Both the position numbers and the translations under genes were made by a program. The notes under the pieces are model-generated. The model was not told the DNA's origin, did not search any database, and was given only the letters and a program-made list of their open reading frames with translations. A stretch of DNA of 7,235 nucleotides from Coriobacteriia bacterium (GTDB lineage: Bacteria; Actinomycetota; Coriobacteriia; WRKU01). The stretch is taken from positions 1 through 7,235 of the forward strand of contig WRDL01000075.1 of NCBI GenBank assembly GCA_009784095.1, written 5' to 3'. This document shows, one piece after another, positions 1 to 5,693 of the stretch. The number at the start of each line of letters is the position of its first letter. Within the stretch, counting starts at the first letter, position 1.

Positions 1-340
1 CATGAACGTCACAGCGTGCGACTTTCATCTCGGTCAGATGCTCGATGGTGTAGACGACCCGATCCGCGAGGTTACGAGAGACCTCCGCGAGGTTCGTCCC
101 ATATTCTATAACGACATACAGATCGATCTCGACAGAACAATCCGTTCCATCCTCCTCGCAGGCGGGGGTGATGCGCACCCCTCTGCGAAGACGCTGGCCG
201 GGCAGCAATTGGGCCGCACTTTCGAGAAAACTCGCATTGGCCATACCGACGACCCCGTAGCTTTCCATCGCCGCATATCCTGCCAAGTCAGCCAGTACTT
301 CGTCAGCAATCAGTATCGAGCCACTCATTTTTTGTGCCAC
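1..340 (-). CDS. Asp23/Gls24 family envelope stress protein, 3' end missing
   Basis: The minus-strand frame opens with GTG at 340 and stays open to the window edge, giving the first 113 residues. The protein begins VAQKMSGSILIADEVLADLA and continues with YGVVGMAN, then a segment around residues 47-51 (LRRGV) and an alternating hydrophobic strand, SVEIDLYVVIEYGTNLAEV. It then reads VVYTIEHLTEMKV. This order (short N-terminal strand, 'GVVGMA', beta-rich core, amphipathic helix) is typical of the Asp23/Gls24 (DUF322) family of about 110-150 residues. Members are cytoplasmic or membrane-associated and linked to cell-envelope stress; the exact biochemical role is unknown. The GTG start is set by a strong AAGGAG six bases upstream. 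In Gram-positives this gene commonly stands divergent from rpmB and upstream of a DAK-type fatty acid kinase gene, so fakA may lie beyond the left edge (inference). The frame was read by hand because no ATG start marks it. Confidence 0.88.
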   Translation of the reverse strand, partial: MAQKMSGSILIADEVLADLAGYAAMESYGVVGMANASFLESAAQLLPGQRLRRGVRITPACEEDGTDCSVEIDLYVVIEYGTNLAEVSRNLADRVVYTIEHLTEMKVARCDVH

Positions 341-372
341 GACAATCTCCTTTTCAATTCAATGAATATATC

Positions 373-378
373 ATTATA
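373..378 (-). promoter_or_regulatory. Probable -10 element for the Asp23-family gene
   Basis: The minus strand carries a perfect TATAAT, 32 bases before the GTG start, giving an expected leader of about 25 bases that contains the AAGGAG. No good -35 is seen at 16-18 bases; the best 17-base candidate is CGGGCA. A second, weaker possibility is TATATT at 364-369 with TTTTCG 17 bases upstream. The position is a motif-based inference. Confidence 0.55.
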
Positions 379-560
379 CCGAAGTGCGAAAACTCTGCCC
401 GTACGCGCTCGCCTGTCAGAGGAGGGCTTAAGAGATAGAGACTACGAAAGCATATCCCTAACCCCGAAGAAAGTTACACGCGCGAGGAGGGCAGGTTGGT
501 AAGGCTCATGAGGATTCCCCGTTCGGGATGCATTCACTTTGATGAGATCGTACTATTAAT

Positions 561-586
561 TGAATACCGCCCGAAGGCGGTATTCA
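561..586. repeat. Perfect 11-bp inverted repeat with tetraloop, intergenic
   Basis: TGAATACCGCC at 561-571 and GGCGGTATTCA at 576-586 are exact reverse complements around a 4-base loop. Read as minus-strand RNA the loop is UUCG closed by C-G, an unusually stable tetraloop; as plus-strand RNA it is CGAA. Neither side is followed by a T tract (AATTAATAG on minus, TAACACACA on plus), so it is not a standard intrinsic terminator. It sits between the two divergent promoters, about 85 bases upstream of the rpmB -10. It could be an RNA stabiliser, a weak terminator, or an operator for a dimeric regulator. Confidence 0.6.
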
Positions 587-668
587 TAACACACAGGGAA
601 TAATATTCAGTCTATGATGCACTATCTTACTACTCTTGGTGGTGTTCTGTGCAAGGAATACGTGAATA

Positions 669-677
669 TGTTACAAT
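669..677 (+). promoter_or_regulatory. Extended -10 promoter of rpmB
   Basis: The sequence TGTTACAAT at 669-677 is an extended -10 (TG, one base, then TACAAT with five of six consensus bases). No strong -35 stands at the usual distance, which fits an extended -10 promoter. Initiation would fall near 683-685 and leave a leader of about 25 bases containing the AAGGAG of rpmB at 696-701. Confidence 0.6.
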
Positions 678-708
678 TTTTCGGCTGAAAGTATTAAGGA
701 GTATCCAC

Positions 709-897
709 ATGTCTAAAGTATGTGTCATATGTCAAAAGGCGCCATCTGCAGGGCGCAATGTTTCTCACTCGCATCGCGTGACCAATCGAACGTTCCGTCC
801 TAACATCCAAAAGGTGACCGCGAACATCGACGGACACGTCAAAAAGGTCAACGTCTGCACCAAATGCATGAAGGCGGGCAAAGTGGAGCGTGTGTAG
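709..897 (+). CDS. rpmB: 50S ribosomal protein L28, zinc-binding (four-cysteine) form
   Basis: This 62-residue protein starts MSKVCVICQKAPSAGRNVSH and ends MKAGKVERV. The features SAGRNVSHSHR, TNRTFRPNIQKV and a basic tail are diagnostic for bacterial L28, a structural protein of the large ribosomal subunit, and the length is normal for Gram-positive L28. Cysteines 5 and 8 (CVIC) and 50 and 53 (CTKC) form a zinc-ribbon set, so this is the C+ version of the protein. The ATG at 709 is preferred over an in-frame upstream GTG at 649 because AAGGAG lies seven bases upstream of the ATG, family homology begins there, and the upstream start would precede the promoter. The gene is transcribed alone, divergent from the Asp23-family gene and convergent with thiN, and ends at the hairpin terminator 25 bases downstream. 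Confidence 0.97.
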   Translation: MSKVCVICQKAPSAGRNVSHSHRVTNRTFRPNIQKVTANIDGHVKKVNVCTKCMKAGKVERV

Positions 898-921
898 CGG
901 ATCATTGAGATTCAGAAATGC

Positions 922-948
922 AAAGGGGCTGCGCGCCCCTTTCTTTTT
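922..948 (+). terminator. Rho-independent terminator of rpmB, possibly bidirectional
   Basis: AAAGGGGC (922-929) pairs perfectly with GCCCCTTT (935-942) across a 5-base loop, followed by C and five Ts (944-948). It lies 25 bases after the rpmB stop. From the other side it follows the thiN stop by 25 bases; in that direction the stem ends in TTT followed by GCATTTC, a poor T tract, so termination of the thiT-thiN transcript here is plausible but less certain. Confidence 0.9.
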
Positions 949-973
949 GACACGGTATCAAAGTTTGGTAAGT

Positions 974-1606
974 TCAGATGATGGCAGCAACACCTTCGTG
1001 CACGGTGACGACACAGTCTTTAAGTGCGATATTTGAAAGCCCCAGATCTGAGAGAGGCTTGAGCGAGTGGTGATCCAACGGATAGAACGCATTCATGATC
1101 GATACCGATGCGACACTCTCAAGCGCCATCACACTGAACTCACGGCCTGCCTCGATCTCTGTTGACAGACCGGACGTGATAAGGACGATCGTTTCGTCTG
1201 CATCATTGAGCGTTATCGCGAAGTCAGGAGCGTAGCGTGCGCAAACGCCCAGTACCGCAAGCTGATGATCGAGCTTCCCTCCGATGAACCCGAACAACAT
1301 CGCACGAGCAATTCCCTTATCTCGACAGATACGTAACGCCAGATCAAGATCGCTGAAGTCCTTCTCCCTCTCTGCTTGGAATACCTTGATAGTGTCTCCG
1401 TACTCCTCGATCCAGCTAAGGCCTGCAGCGCTCACACTGTCGAAGTCGCCGACCGCGATGTCGGGCACGAGTTCGAGCTCCATCGACCGATCGATCCCTT
1501 CATCGACCGCGACGACCAACGGCAGATCCGGGCTTTCAGCGACCAGGAGATCGGAATCAAACTGCGAGAGAAGAGGTCCGATGATATATGCGTCAGGGAA
1601 TGTCAT
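974..1606 (-). CDS. thiN: Thiamine diphosphokinase (thiamine pyrophosphokinase)
   Basis: This 210-residue protein transfers a diphosphate from ATP to thiamine, giving thiamine diphosphate (TPP). Family landmarks appear in order: AVDEGID at 33-39 (in place of the commoner ADGG), VPDIAVGDFDS at 47-57 with the acidic catalytic loop GDFDS, EKDFSDLDLAL at 81-91 (usually KDxTD), and FIGGKLDHQLA at 107-117 with the GGxxDH signature. The beta-rich C-terminal half is the thiamine-binding domain. Length matches the bacterial TPK family of about 210-230 residues. The ATG lies inside the end of thiT (14-base overlap) and has no good ribosome binding site, so translation probably depends on coupling to thiT. 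The riboswitch before thiT would therefore control both genes. The enzyme's product is the riboswitch ligand. Confidence 0.93.
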   Translation of the reverse strand: MTFPDAYIIGPLLSQFDSDLLVAESPDLPLVVAVDEGIDRSMELELVPDIAVGDFDSVSAAGLSWIEEYGDTIKVFQAEREKDFSDLDLALRICRDKGIARAMLFGFIGGKLDHQLAVLGVCARYAPDFAITLNDADETIVLITSGLSTEIEAGREFSVMALESVASVSIMNAFYPLDHHSLKPLSDLGLSNIALKDCVVTVHEGVAAII

Positions 1607-2195
1607 GCTTGACCGGTTCGAAACCCAGCGTCTCGGCTCCCATCACCTTGAAGAGGACCGGCATGATCAGCATGCATGCCGCGATCGTCGCGATCATCGA
1701 AGGCACAATGTAACTGCCGTTATAGACTACCGAATACACGAGCTCGTTGACATCGTCGGGAAAGGTCGACTTGAAGAAGACGATGCCGCTGATCACATGC
1801 GAGATGAACCGTAAAGATATACCGAAGATGGCCGCGACACTCACCATGATCAGTCCGGCGGTCGCTTTTTTCTGCTCGAAGAGGTTGCAGATATACGATG
1901 CGAAGACCCCGGCGAGACCGACAAGCCCAAAAGCAAGAGGATAGTCGAGCAGGAGTTGTACCGGGTGAAAGATGAACGGCTCGATCGCGAGATCGACCAG
2001 TCCACAGAGCACCCCACACATGAACGCTACCCAGGGTCCACGCAGCAGGGCGAGAACGATGATCGGGACCATCGCGAGACTGATCGTTCCTCCTAATACA
2101 TTGATCGGCAGACGGACACTGAAATACTGAAGGATAGCGAAAAGCGCGACACAAAGACCCATCTCTGCGATGATCCTCACTCGAGTTACTGGCAT
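1593..2195 (-). CDS. thiT: Thiamine-specific ECF transporter S component ThiT
   Basis: This is a 200-residue, very hydrophobic protein with about six predicted membrane segments. Family features are an N-terminal positively charged start, INVLGGTISLAMVPIIVLAL around residues 32-51, a GVLCGLVDL segment, HPVQLLLDYPLAF around 77-89, and RFISHVISGIVFF around 129-141. These match the ThiT/YuaJ substrate-binding subunit, which captures thiamine at the membrane and works with a shared energising module (EcfT plus two ATPases) encoded elsewhere. The ATG at 2195 has AAAGGAG five bases upstream, and that site is buried in the 3' strand of the TPP riboswitch. It overlaps thiN by 14 bases, so import and diphosphorylation of thiamine are expressed together. 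The assignment rests on both the motifs and the riboswitch. Confidence 0.93.
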   Translation of the reverse strand: MPVTRVRIIAEMGLCVALFAILQYFSVRLPINVLGGTISLAMVPIIVLALLRGPWVAFMCGVLCGLVDLAIEPFIFHPVQLLLDYPLAFGLVGLAGVFASYICNLFEQKKATAGLIMVSVAAIFGISLRFISHVISGIVFFKSTFPDDVNELVYSVVYNGSYIVPSMIATIAACMLIMPVLFKVMGAETLGFEPVKHDIP

Positions 2196-2199
2196 GATT

Positions 2200-2288
2200 A
2201 CTCCTTTGCGCGTGCTGCATTATCAGCACGGTCGTTACGGTCGCGGCGCATGCCGCCTCTCAGCCACCGAGATGGCTCCCGAAGGAAT
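2200..2288 (-). promoter_or_regulatory. TPP riboswitch (THI element) controlling thiT-thiN
   Basis: Read on the minus strand, the canonical order is present: CGGGAGCC (2281-2274), a P3 hairpin GCCA/TGGC, the conserved CTGAGA (2263-2258), an optional P3a hairpin GCGGC-ATGC-GCCGC (2256-2243), an ACC pairing segment, then P5 GTGCT/AGCAC (2229-2225 with 2216-2212) enclosing GATAATGC (2224-2217). CTGAGA and the GATAATGC loop are the pyrimidine- and diphosphate-binding signatures of the aptamer. The closing strands ATTCCTT (2288-2282) and AAGGAGT (2206-2200) can form seven pairs, one of them G-U; a shifted register would put the GG in P4 instead. Either way the thiT Shine-Dalgarno AAAGGAG is paired when TPP is bound. 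No T tract follows, so control should be translational rather than by termination. It begins four bases after the stop codon of the PASTA gene. Confidence 0.9.
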
Positions 2289-2292
2289 TCGA

Positions 2293-3333
2293 TTATCTCA
2301 CAAGGGTTTGCCCCAACGCAAGATAAAGCGAACGAGCTATGTTGTCCTTCCAACGCGTATCCTGATAGAGCGCCATATCACCCTCGGTCCCGAATGAGAC
2401 CGTCACCTTGTATAGCGGTGCCAGCGCCAGCCCATCTTCTTTTTGCTCATACGTGGTAGAGAGAGGAACCGCGGCGAGCAGCTCGATGACTGCCGCTGAG
2501 AGCGATCCCTCTTCCAGTTCCTCAACACTCGCCATCGTATTCATCACGCCGATGACACCCGTATCGTGCTCGTCGGTGACGAGCCAGATGTAGGCCGAGG
2601 TCTCCTCGGTGACTTCTTCTTGCATAAGCACCGTTGCTTGAGCCGCTCTCAGCAACGATGAAAGACGGATCGCGATATCGTTGGCGATATTGGGACCTCC
2701 CCATTCATCGGTCGCATTGATGACGATCGTTTTACCCTGTAGGTCGTATTCGACGAGCGCGATCGGAGAGCGTGGTGCGCCGACGCGAAGAACGACGATA
2801 TCCCCCGTATTGACAGCGGCATACGCCTCCGGCTTGGTCGAAAGCACCTTCCCGATCTGGTCAGGCGCGTACTCATAGACCACCTGTGCGTTCAGGCCGA
2901 GTTGCTCGAGCACGCTTCGGGCGCGGACCTCGGTCTCACCCTCGAGAAGCGGGACCGTGATCGTCTGTTTACCGGAGGAGAGTACCACCCGCATCGTACG
3001 ATGCAAGAATGGGCGACCTCCCGGCTCCGGTGCCTGACCGATGATCGAATGTGCCGGGGCCACCGAATACATCGTCGCGGAGACCGACAGATCGAGCCCC
3101 GCGTCGCGTGCGATCAATCGCGCTTTAGCCTCAGTCAGCCCGATCACATCGGGAACGACCGGGCGGGTCACATAGAAGTAGGTCCCCGCAGCAATAATGA
3201 GGGCAACGGAGAGGAACGCGAGGGCGCTGATGAGTATTTTTGTGCGTGACGAGAGACCCACCGTCGGATAGGGGCGTTCCCGCTCGATCGGTGGAAGCTG
3301 GAGTAACTCCGCTAACGTCAGATCGGTCTGCAT
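2293..3333 (-). CDS. Membrane-anchored protein with two PASTA domains and a degenerate amidase-like C-terminus
   Basis: This is a 346-residue protein with a cytoplasmic stretch of about 30 residues ending in SSRTK, one membrane helix (about 32-55, ILISALAFLSVALIIAAGTY), then two PASTA domains (about 58-121, starting VVPDVIGLTEAKARL; and 125-186, starting ITVPLLEGETEVRARSVL). PASTA domains bind peptidoglycan fragments outside the cell. There is no kinase or transpeptidase domain. Residues of about 199-344 run KTIVINATDEWGG, NDIAIRLSSLLRA, ATVLMQEEV and, at the end, TVSFGTEGDMALYQD and NIARSLYLALGQ. This tracks the Amidase_3 (N-acetylmuramoyl-L-alanine amidase) fold, but the expected GHGG zinc histidine, the second zinc ligands and the catalytic Glu are not evident, so it is probably non-catalytic (inference). 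A TTG directly precedes the ATG; neither has a well-placed ribosome binding site, the nearest purine-rich run (GGAGAGGGGAG) ending about 22 bases before the ATG. It follows rsmB by 63 bases. Confidence 0.8.
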   Translation of the reverse strand: MQTDLTLAELLQLPPIERERPYPTVGLSSRTKILISALAFLSVALIIAAGTYFYVTRPVVPDVIGLTEAKARLIARDAGLDLSVSATMYSVAPAHSIIGQAPEPGGRPFLHRTMRVVLSSGKQTITVPLLEGETEVRARSVLEQLGLNAQVVYEYAPDQIGKVLSTKPEAYAAVNTGDIVVLRVGAPRSPIALVEYDLQGKTIVINATDEWGGPNIANDIAIRLSSLLRAAQATVLMQEEVTEETSAYIWLVTDEHDTGVIGVMNTMASVEELEEGSLSAAVIELLAAVPLSTTYEQKEDGLALAPLYKVTVSFGTEGDMALYQDTRWKDNIARSLYLALGQTLVR

Positions 3334-3396
3334 CAAGGTACTAGCTGAGACGTTACTCCCCTCTCCACTCTGATATTGGATGCAACATGTTCAGCT

Positions 3397-4710
3397 TCAT
3401 TCTCGTACGAGGCGTGCAATAAAGTGGCCATCTCCCCCGCCTGAACGTGGAAGCATTTGGACGAGACCTTCGTGCGTCTTCGCCTCGGCGATCATCGGCG
3501 GTAACTCATTGGCACGTATACGATCGAGATGGAATCCGGTGCCTTGCTCTGACGCAAGGAAACCCAAAACGACTGCATCGTTTTCCCTACGACTTATTGT
3601 ACAGGTTGCGTAGAGCAGAATGCCGCCCTTTGCGACCGATCGTGCAGAGGTGTGCAATATGCGTGCCGAGAGATCGCGGAGTTGGGTGATATCACCCGGT
3701 TCGAGTGTCATTCTTTTATCGCTATGACGACGAAGTGTGCCAAGCCCGCTGCAGGGCGCATCGACGAAGACGACGTCGTAGAGTTCATCACCGAGAGATT
3801 TAGCGTCGGTCGCATCTGCCACACGATAGATGATCTCATCGAAGCCCAGCGCGTGCGCCTCACCTTGTGCACGCTCGATCTTTCGAACGTTGTTGTCGAC
3901 CCCGACCAACGTGGTGTCTTCTTGAGCGCGTCGTGCGCGATCGGCCCACATGAGTGATTTGGTGCCACGACCACAGCCGATCTCGAGCATACGTGCTCCG
4001 ATGGGCGCGAGCGAGAGTGCTATTTGTGCGCCCAGATCGGTGACCAAGATCATCCGCGAGGTGATTAAAGGGTGCTCTCTGATCAAACGCATATGCTCGA
4101 TCATGATGGTCTGCTCACCCATTGGGGTGATTTGTGCTCCCGCTTTGGTGAGTTGCTCGGCCCAATCATCGGGCGCCACACTAAGGACATAACCGAATAT
4201 TGGAGCCTCCTCGTTACTTACCGACATCACTTCTCGCGCGACATCCTCGCCATACTCGCCTACCAGTTGCTCAGCAAGCCAGGGGGGAAATCCAAACTCG
4301 AACGCGAGGTTGGTAGCGCGTATATCATCTCGTTGGGTCGCTATCTGGCGCAATACCGCATTGGCAAGCCCCGCCAGACCGTAATTGGTCTTCTTCATCA
4401 ACGCAACGCCCTGATCGACGATATGGGCAGGCGCGTTGAGATAGAGCAGCTCGGTGGCTGAAACAACAAGCGCATCGAGGGCTATCGGGGCGAGATCGGC
4501 GGCATTCGGGAGATAGAGATCCAGTATTTCACGGACCGCTCGACAGGTACCGACGCTGAGGTGTGCCAATCGCGTACCATATCCGATATCCTGTGCGTGA
4601 TAGTCACCGTCTCGCAAGACTCGAGAGAGTGCTTGGGCAACATACGAGCGTCTGGAACGAACATCTGTCAACGTCTTTCGGGCGATGACACGACTGGGGG
4701 CTACTGCCAC
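3397..4710 (-). CDS. rsmB: 16S rRNA (cytosine-967-C5)-methyltransferase RsmB
   Basis: This 437-residue protein methylates C5 of a 16S rRNA cytosine near the P site, using S-adenosylmethionine. The N-terminal NusB-like helical RNA-binding domain (about 1-130) includes ALDALVVSATELLYL and GLAGLANAVLRQI. After FPPWLAEQL (141-149) comes the Rossmann methyltransferase domain: MLEIGCGRGTKS (241-252) at the methyl-donor site, the acidic VGVDNN (269-274), VFVDAPCSGLG (314-324) with Cys320, and LLYATCTISRREN (365-377) with Cys370. The two cysteines are the release and nucleophilic residues of m5C methyltransferases. The donor loop differs from the usual CAAPGGKT. Length fits the family (about 430-450). 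The GTG at 4710 is chosen because AGGAG lies seven bases upstream (4718-4722) and homology begins near it; an in-frame upstream start at 4746 would extend further into fmt. It overlaps the end of fmt by 10 bases. Confidence 0.94.
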   Translation of the reverse strand: MAVAPSRVIARKTLTDVRSRRSYVAQALSRVLRDGDYHAQDIGYGTRLAHLSVGTCRAVREILDLYLPNAADLAPIALDALVVSATELLYLNAPAHIVDQGVALMKKTNYGLAGLANAVLRQIATQRDDIRATNLAFEFGFPPWLAEQLVGEYGEDVAREVMSVSNEEAPIFGYVLSVAPDDWAEQLTKAGAQITPMGEQTIMIEHMRLIREHPLITSRMILVTDLGAQIALSLAPIGARMLEIGCGRGTKSLMWADRARRAQEDTTLVGVDNNVRKIERAQGEAHALGFDEIIYRVADATDAKSLGDELYDVVFVDAPCSGLGTLRRHSDKRMTLEPGDITQLRDLSARILHTSARSVAKGGILLYATCTISRRENDAVVLGFLASEQGTGFHLDRIRANELPPMIAEAKTHEGLVQMLPRSGGGDGHFIARLVRE

Positions 4711-5693
4711 GTGGTGTCTCCTGTAAGATGCATACCAAGAGCCCACTGGAACGCGGTCAATTCTCGAGAACCCGCCGGTTTCACATCGGTGAGAACGAGG
4801 ACCTCCTCATCGGGATCCGATCCCGCGATGACGACCGTGTTTTCGACGAATCGTAGGTGACCGGGTGCCAGATGTGAGTATGCGTGTGGCAGATGCTCGG
4901 TCGAGTGATGGTGGGAATGTGCTGAAGTGAGATGTGCACCGAGTACCCGCACGTCCTTGTCGCCCACCTTCAGACGCGCAGGCGCGCTGTCGCTGCTGGC
5001 ACGCACCCGATCGAACAGTTGGCGCGCAGTTAGTGTCGGCGATAATGTCATATCAGCCTTGTCGACCTTTGGCGCATACGTGACATCGATCTCTCTTTGC
5101 TCGGTCCATCGCACATCACCGGAGACTATATCGTCCAGATTCCTCTTGAGAAGGCGTGCGCCGGAACGCGCGAGCGCCATCTGGACTTCATCGAACGATT
5201 CCTCGTCTCGAAGTGAGATCACCTCCTGCGCACAACAAGGACCGGTATCAAGACCTTCCTCCATGCGCATGATCGAAACACCGGATTCGATATCGCCTTC
5301 GAGCAGCGCACGTTGTATCGGTGCGGCCCCACGCCAGCGCGGTAACAGGGATGCGTGTATGTTGATGCACCCGAGCTGCGGGATCTCGAGAATCTCGACA
5401 GGAAGGATCTGACCATACGCAACGACGACAATAAGGTCAGGTTTCAGACCGGCGAGATGCGCGATCTCTGCGGAGTCTCGTAGAGTCGCCGGTGTGCGTA
5501 CGGTAAGGCCGAGTTCTTCGGCGACCGCTTTGACCGGTGTCGGAAAAAGTTGCGTCCCCCGTCTGGAGGGCGCGTCAGGCGCCGTGTAGACCCCGATGAT
5601 CTGGATATGGTCCATCCGGGCAAGTGTCTCGAGTGCCGGGATCGCGAACTCAGGTGTCCCCATGAAGACGACGCGGATCGGGGCCTCACTCAT
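4701..5693 (-). CDS. fmt: Methionyl-tRNA formyltransferase
   Basis: This 330-residue enzyme formylates Met on initiator tRNA using 10-formyltetrahydrofolate, marking it for translation initiation. The N-terminal formyltransferase domain reads RVVFMGTPEFAIPALETL (7-24), VVVAYGQILP (89-98), then INIHASLLPRWRGAAPIQ (110-127), and EEGLDTGP (145-152). Asn111, His113 and Asp149 correspond to the catalytic Asn/His/Asp triad. The C-terminal tRNA-binding domain follows (KVDKADMTLSP onward, about 209-330). It contains an unusual run of nine histidines between residues 254 and 279, in a loop before the conserved APG. Length is otherwise close to the family norm of 310-320. The ATG at 5693 overlaps the def stop by 8 bases and has AGAGG six bases upstream; an in-frame upstream ATG at 5786 lies inside def and lacks family sequence. 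Def, encoded just upstream, reverses this formylation on finished proteins. Confidence 0.96.
   Translation of the reverse strand: MSEAPIRVVFMGTPEFAIPALETLARMDHIQIIGVYTAPDAPSRRGTQLFPTPVKAVAEELGLTVRTPATLRDSAEIAHLAGLKPDLIVVVAYGQILPVEILEIPQLGCINIHASLLPRWRGAAPIQRALLEGDIESGVSIMRMEEGLDTGPCCAQEVISLRDEESFDEVQMALARSGARLLKRNLDDIVSGDVRWTEQREIDVTYAPKVDKADMTLSPTLTARQLFDRVRASSDSAPARLKVGDKDVRVLGAHLTSAHSHHHSTEHLPHAYSHLAPGHLRFVENTVVIAGSDPDEEVLVLTDVKPAGSRELTAFQWALGMHLTGDTTWQ

Larger units (their letters stand above)
341..708. other. Divergent intergenic region between the Asp23-family gene and rpmB
   Basis: This stretch of 368 bases carries no convincing gene. It holds a -10 element and ribosome binding site for the leftward gene at its left end, an extended -10 and ribosome binding site for rpmB at its right end, and a perfect 11-bp inverted repeat at 561-586. 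Smaller items are a 9-base direct repeat GAGGAGGGC at 419-427 and 484-492, an 8-base palindrome CTCATGAG at 505-512, and a weak hairpin around 514-529. I found no tRNA cloverleaf. A plus-strand open frame spanning 2-502 is mostly the antisense of the Asp23-family gene and has no family-like composition. Confidence 0.7.

Noticed and set aside
106..309. Minus-strand 67-residue open frame
   Set aside because: It is another frame of the same minus strand inside the Asp23-family gene, with no ribosome binding site or family features.
2..502. Plus-strand open frame of 166 residues
   Set aside because: Most of it is antisense to the Asp23-family gene, which has a strong ribosome binding site and clear family sequence. 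The remainder runs through promoter elements and has no recognisable domain.
495..540. Possible tRNA-like fragment (GGTTGGTAAGGC followed by GTTCGGGAT)
   Set aside because: No acceptor stem, anticodon arm or correctly spaced T arm could be formed.
561..586. Intrinsic terminator on either strand
   Set aside because: The stem is strong but no T tract follows on either side; it is listed as an inverted repeat instead.
649..708. Upstream GTG start for rpmB adding 20 residues
   Set aside because: It would start ahead of the extended -10 element, has no ribosome binding site, and adds sequence not found in L28.
1720..2229. Minus-strand 169-residue open frame overlapping thiT and the riboswitch
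   Set aside because: It is an alternate frame of thiT; the hydrophobic ThiT frame has the conserved motifs and the ribosome binding site.
2902..3249. Plus-strand 115-residue open frame
   Set aside because: It lies wholly antisense to the PASTA gene, is rich in Arg and Asp as expected for a shadow frame, and has no ribosome binding site or domain.
4072..4461. Plus-strand 129-residue open frame
   Set aside because: It is antisense to the NusB-like and methyltransferase parts of rsmB and shows no family features.
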